Part shown: positions 60,200 through 64,000 of the stretch, in pieces
Layout: the number at the start of each line of letters is the position of its first letter
Numbering within the stretch: position 1 is the stretch's first letter
Assembly (NCBI GenBank): GCA_018673175.1
Contig: JABHDF010000013.1
Coordinates: 1 to 64,000 of the forward strand
DNA: 64,000 nt
Direction of reading: 5' to 3'
Origin: Rhodobiaceae bacterium
Lineage (GTDB): Bacteria; Pseudomonadota; Alphaproteobacteria; RS24
The notes under the pieces: generated by a model
What the model was told of the DNA's origin: nothing
Seen by the model: only the letters and a program-made list of their open reading frames with translations
Databases searched by the model: none
Position numbers and translations under genes: made by a program

Positions 60200-62067
60200 A
60201 CCGTGGCCAATTAGAAACCGCCCTGCCGCACGCCGATTTGCGGGTGCTTTTAATGGTTCTGTTTCAGTACACCGGCGATGAAAAATGGCTGCAACCGCCC
60301 TATCAACCGCGCCGCAATGTGCGCTTGATTGCCGATGAAGACGCAGGGCTTGCGCCCGAAATACAAGATGAAATTCGCACCGCCGCTTTGCAGGTTTTAT
60401 CCGACAGCGACGCAGCTCGCTTGCCCGACCCCGACGAAGCCACGCTCAATCGGATGATGACGCATAGCCTATCCGAGCAAGTTCCCCCCGAATATGCACC
60501 AATGATGCGCGAACAAATGGGCTTCCAAGCCCTTGGCAGCTGCATCGCCAAACCCCAAAGCAAACCACAAAAACCCATTGTGATTATTGGCGCGGGCTGC
60601 GCGGGCATTGCGCTTGGTAAGCTGCTGAATGACCTAGGGTTGGCGTATATTATTTTAGAAAAAAACCACGGCGTCGGCGGCACTTGGTGGGAGAATACCT
60701 ATCCCGGCGCGGGCGTCGATACGCCCAATCACGCCTATAGTTATAGCTTCGGTAAGAGCCATCGCTGGAGCCGATATTTCTCGCCGCAAAGCGAAATTCA
60801 AGATTACCTTTCCGATAAAGCCGATGAGTTTAACGTGCGCGAAAACATCCGCTTTGGGATGCATGTCGACCGCGTCGATTGGCAGGCGGATAGCAAGAGC
60901 TGGGAAATTTCAGTGCATGGGCCAGACGGCGAAAGCACGCTCGACGCGCCGATTTTGGTCAGCGCCGTGGGGCAAATCAGCCTCGCCAAAACGCCAGATA
61001 TCGAAGGCCTAAAAGATTTCCAAGGCCCCTTGTTTCACAGCTCGCAATGGCCCGAAGGCCTCGACCTCAAAGGCAAGAAAGTCGCCATCGTCGGTACGGG
61101 CGCCTCGTCCATGCAAATAGCGCCCAGCATTGCCGATGAAGTGGCCGAGCTAACCATTTTCCAGCGCAGCCCGCAGTGGGCGCGACCCATTCCGCGCTAT
61201 CACGAGACGCTGAGCGCGGGCGCGCAATATTTGCTCGAGCATGTGCCATTTTATGCGGCGTGGTTTCGCTTCACGATGTTTTGGCGCTATGGCGATGGGC
61301 TGCTGCCGTACCTGAAAATGGATCCCAAATGGGAGCACCCTGAGCGCTCCTTGAACCGCATCAACGAACGCCATCGCCTTGAGATGGCCGACTATATTGA
61401 CGAAAAACTAAAGACCCGCCCCGACCTCATTGCCAAAGCCACGCCGAGTTATCCGCCCTATGGCAAGCGCATTCTGCTGGATAACGGCTGGTATGACACG
61501 CTACTGAAACCCAATGTGACGTTGCATAGTGAAGGCGTTGCGCGTTTCACCGAGCACCAAGTGACCGGCGACAAGGGCAGTGTTTGCTCGCCCGATATTG
61601 TGGTGATGGCGACGGGATTTGAGGTCACGAAAATGGCCTCGCGGTTAAACATCACTGGCCCCAAAGGCAGTTTGTCGGAGGTTTGGAATGGCGACGACCC
61701 GCAGGCTTATTTGGGCATATCGGTGCCAGAGTTTCCCAATTTATTTATGATGGCGGGCCCGACCACAGGGTTAGGCCATGGCGGCAGCGGTATTTTCATC
61801 GCCGAATGCCACGCCCATTATATTGCCAATACGATTGTCACGATGTTGAACGAAGGCATCGACCAAATGGCGGCAACGCAGCAAGCCCAAGACGCTTATA
61901 TGAGCGCCTATAATAAAGGCCACGCCGACATGATTTGGATGCACCCGGGCGTGACGACCTATTATCGCAACTCGAAAGGCCGCGTCTATTCGGTGATGCC
62001 ATGGCGATTGGTCGACTATTGGAATATGACCCGCGAGGTGAAGCTCTCGGATTATGAGGTTGGGTAA
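60190..62067 (+). CDS. Baeyer-Villiger-type flavin monooxygenase with ~120 aa N-terminal extension
   Basis: IVIIGAGCAGIALGKLL, GVGGTWWENTYPGAGVDTPNHAYSYSF, full BVMO fingerprint FQGPLFHSSQWP and VAIVGTGASSMQIAPSI. Confidence 0.92.
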   Translation: MQLDRGQLETALPHADLRVLLMVLFQYTGDEKWLQPPYQPRRNVRLIADEDAGLAPEIQDEIRTAALQVLSDSDAARLPDPDEATLNRMMTHSLSEQVPPEYAPMMREQMGFQALGSCIAKPQSKPQKPIVIIGAGCAGIALGKLLNDLGLAYIILEKNHGVGGTWWENTYPGAGVDTPNHAYSYSFGKSHRWSRYFSPQSEIQDYLSDKADEFNVRENIRFGMHVDRVDWQADSKSWEISVHGPDGESTLDAPILVSAVGQISLAKTPDIEGLKDFQGPLFHSSQWPEGLDLKGKKVAIVGTGASSMQIAPSIADEVAELTIFQRSPQWARPIPRYHETLSAGAQYLLEHVPFYAAWFRFTMFWRYGDGLLPYLKMDPKWEHPERSLNRINERHRLEMADYIDEKLKTRPDLIAKATPSYPPYGKRILLDNGWYDTLLKPNVTLHSEGVARFTEHQVTGDKGSVCSPDIVVMATGFEVTKMASRLNITGPKGSLSEVWNGDDPQAYLGISVPEFPNLFMMAGPTTGLGHGGSGIFIAECHAHYIANTIVTMLNEGIDQMAATQQAQDAYMSAYNKGHADMIWMHPGVTTYYRNSKGRVYSVMPWRLVDYWNMTREVKLSDYEVG

Positions 62068-62068
62068 C

Positions 62069-63940
62069 TCACCAAGTTGGAATAAACGGCCGCTTGCCTT
62101 GGCTGTGGCTACTGCCCTTTTTGCCCACCGGCATGGTTTTCAACGCGCGTAGCAAATAGGCACGCGTGTCCTTCGGGTCGATGACCGCATCAATCTCGTG
62201 GTACATGGCGGCGTTGAGCGCCTTGCCATTTTCAATCATCGCGCCCAATAATTTGTTGAATAGCGCATCGCCATCGGGCGTTCCCTCGCCGCCTGCCGCC
62301 GCAATTTCTTTCGAATAGCCAAGCCGCACCGCGCCTTCTAACCCCATGGGGCCGAACTCGCCCGTGGGCCAGGCCACGCTCATTTGCGGCACGTGCAAAC
62401 TACCCATGCCCATGGCTTGGGCGCCCAAACCATAGCCTTTGCGCATCACCACCAAAAACACCGGAACCGAGACGCTGGCACCCGCCACCAATAAAGAAGA
62501 CGCCCGACGCACGGTCGCGAGCTTTTCATGCTCGGGGCCCACCATAAAGCCTGGCGTGTCGCAAAACGAGACAATGGGTAAATCAAAGCCATCGCAAAGC
62601 TGCACGAAGCGCGCCGCTTTTTCGGCTGCCTCGGCATCAATGGCGCCCCCCAAATGCGCCGGATTATTGGCAATCAAACCAAAAGGGCGCCCTTCAATGC
62701 GCATAAAGCCCGTAATCATGCCTTTGCCGTAAGCGCGGCGCAGCTCTAGGAAACTGCCCGTATCAGCCAACAGCTCCAGGGCGGCGCGCATGTCATAGGC
62801 GCGCTTTCTGTCTTCGGGAATGAGGGTGCGCAGTTTGCGTTGGTCATCGCAAGTATGCTCGCGCAGGCTGCCTTGAAAATAGCCCAGCAATTGCTTGGCC
62901 ATGGCCGTGGCTTCTATTTCGTTTTCGGCCAGCAAATCGACCACGCCGTTTTCGGCCTGCACCTCCATCGGGCCAATATCCTTGGGCGCCACTTGGCCTA
63001 AGCCGCCGCCTTCAATCATCGCCGGGCCACCCATGCCGATATAGCTCGACTTGGTGGCAATCGTCACATCGGCGCAGCCAAACAACACGGCATTGCCAGC
63101 GAAGCAATAGCCGTTGTTGACGGCAATGCGCGGGGCCACGCCGCTGGCTTTGGCCCAGGTGGCAAAGGTCATCACATCCAAGCCGCCGCCAGAAATTTTG
63201 CTGGCATCGGTATCGCCCGGGCGCCCGCCGCCGCCTTCGGTGTAAAACACCATCGGCACTTGCCAGTCTTGCGCGATTTCCAAAACCCGATCGGTTTTCT
63301 TGTGGTTGAACAGCCCTTGCGTGCCCGCCAAGACCGTATAGTCATAGGCCAGCACGGCGGCGCGCGAGGTGTCCTCGTCGAAGTGATCGCCATTGATGGC
63401 GCCAAAGCCGGCCACCAAACCATCGGCGGGCGTATTGTCGATGAGGTCGTCCAACTCTCGGCGTTGGCGTTGGGCGGCAATGGTCATTTGGCCGTATTCC
63501 ATAAAGCTGCCGGCATCGCATAAATCATCGACGTTCTCGCGAGCTGTACGATAGCCCTGATTATGGCGGCGCTCTATTTTCTCTACCCGATTGGCATCTA
63601 GCGTGCGCCCAAGGCGGGCTTCCAGCTCGGCCAAATCGGCTCGAATGACATCTTGGGTTTGGGCCGCTTGTTTGGGCGCCTCGCCAGCTTTTGGCTCGGC
63701 CCCTGCTTCTTGCGCTTGCACGCTAATCATGAGGTCGCGCTCTTCCACGACATCGCCGAGTGCCACTTTCACGGCGCTGACGGTTCCCGTAACAGGGCTT
63801 TGCAACCCGTGCTGCATTTTCATAGCTTCCAGCACGGCGACTTCTTGTCCGGCGCTAACTTGATCGCCCACGGCCACGCCCAAAGCATAGACCACGGCCT
63901 GCATCGGCGCTTTGATTTGACTAATTTTCTTGGCACCCAT
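62069..63940 (-). CDS. Biotinyl-domain/carboxyltransferase fusion of an acyl-CoA carboxylase
   Basis: N-terminal biotin motif VLEAMKMQHGL, then a carboxyltransferase domain (FYTEGGGGRPGD, GGPAMIEGGGLG, FCDTPGFMVGPEHE, MRKGYGLGAQAMG); no biotin carboxylase domain. Confidence 0.88.
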   Translation of the reverse strand: MGAKKISQIKAPMQAVVYALGVAVGDQVSAGQEVAVLEAMKMQHGLQSPVTGTVSAVKVALGDVVEERDLMISVQAQEAGAEPKAGEAPKQAAQTQDVIRADLAELEARLGRTLDANRVEKIERRHNQGYRTARENVDDLCDAGSFMEYGQMTIAAQRQRRELDDLIDNTPADGLVAGFGAINGDHFDEDTSRAAVLAYDYTVLAGTQGLFNHKKTDRVLEIAQDWQVPMVFYTEGGGGRPGDTDASKISGGGLDVMTFATWAKASGVAPRIAVNNGYCFAGNAVLFGCADVTIATKSSYIGMGGPAMIEGGGLGQVAPKDIGPMEVQAENGVVDLLAENEIEATAMAKQLLGYFQGSLREHTCDDQRKLRTLIPEDRKRAYDMRAALELLADTGSFLELRRAYGKGMITGFMRIEGRPFGLIANNPAHLGGAIDAEAAEKAARFVQLCDGFDLPIVSFCDTPGFMVGPEHEKLATVRRASSLLVAGASVSVPVFLVVMRKGYGLGAQAMGMGSLHVPQMSVAWPTGEFGPMGLEGAVRLGYSKEIAAAGGEGTPDGDALFNKLLGAMIENGKALNAAMYHEIDAVIDPKDTRAYLLRALKTMPVGKKGSSHSQGKRPFIPTW

Positions 63941-64000
63941 GGTGGACCTCGATTGATATTTGGTTTCGGGAAATGTTTATTTAAGTCATCCGTACCGACT

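Overview
The 64 kb window looks like a chromosomal segment of a marine alphaproteobacterium. The evidence is a green-type proteorhodopsin, dense acyl-CoA metabolism genes, and a tRNA-Tyr/tRNA-Gly/tuf start. No rRNA, CRISPR array, transposase, integrase or phage structural gene was recognised. Housekeeping genes include tuf (partial), rlmB, uvrB, uvrC, pgsA, folB, chorismate mutase, aspartate aminotransferase, znuC/znuB and bioB. The most notable points are: (1) a 370 bp AT-rich intergenic region before uvrC with three DnaA-box matches, an IHF-consensus site and a GANTC site, a candidate replication origin or DnaA-controlled region; (2) an alkylsulfatase gene that has lost its N-terminus exactly where a 2.5-2.8 kb AT-rich, hairpin-bracketed islet carries two orphan membrane proteins; (3) a translationally coupled GT4 / methyltransferase / alpha-alpha-toroid module; (4) a coupled three-gene TolQ/MotA-like membrane system next to a PQQ quinohaemoprotein dehydrogenase; (5) a complete carboxyspermidine-type polyamine pathway cluster; (6) an AtuA-type (acyclic terpene utilisation-like) carboxylase cluster with bioB, CoA transferase, a Baeyer-Villiger monooxygenase and an unusual biotinyl-domain/carboxyltransferase fusion. 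Product names come from reading the protein sequences by eye; no database search was run.
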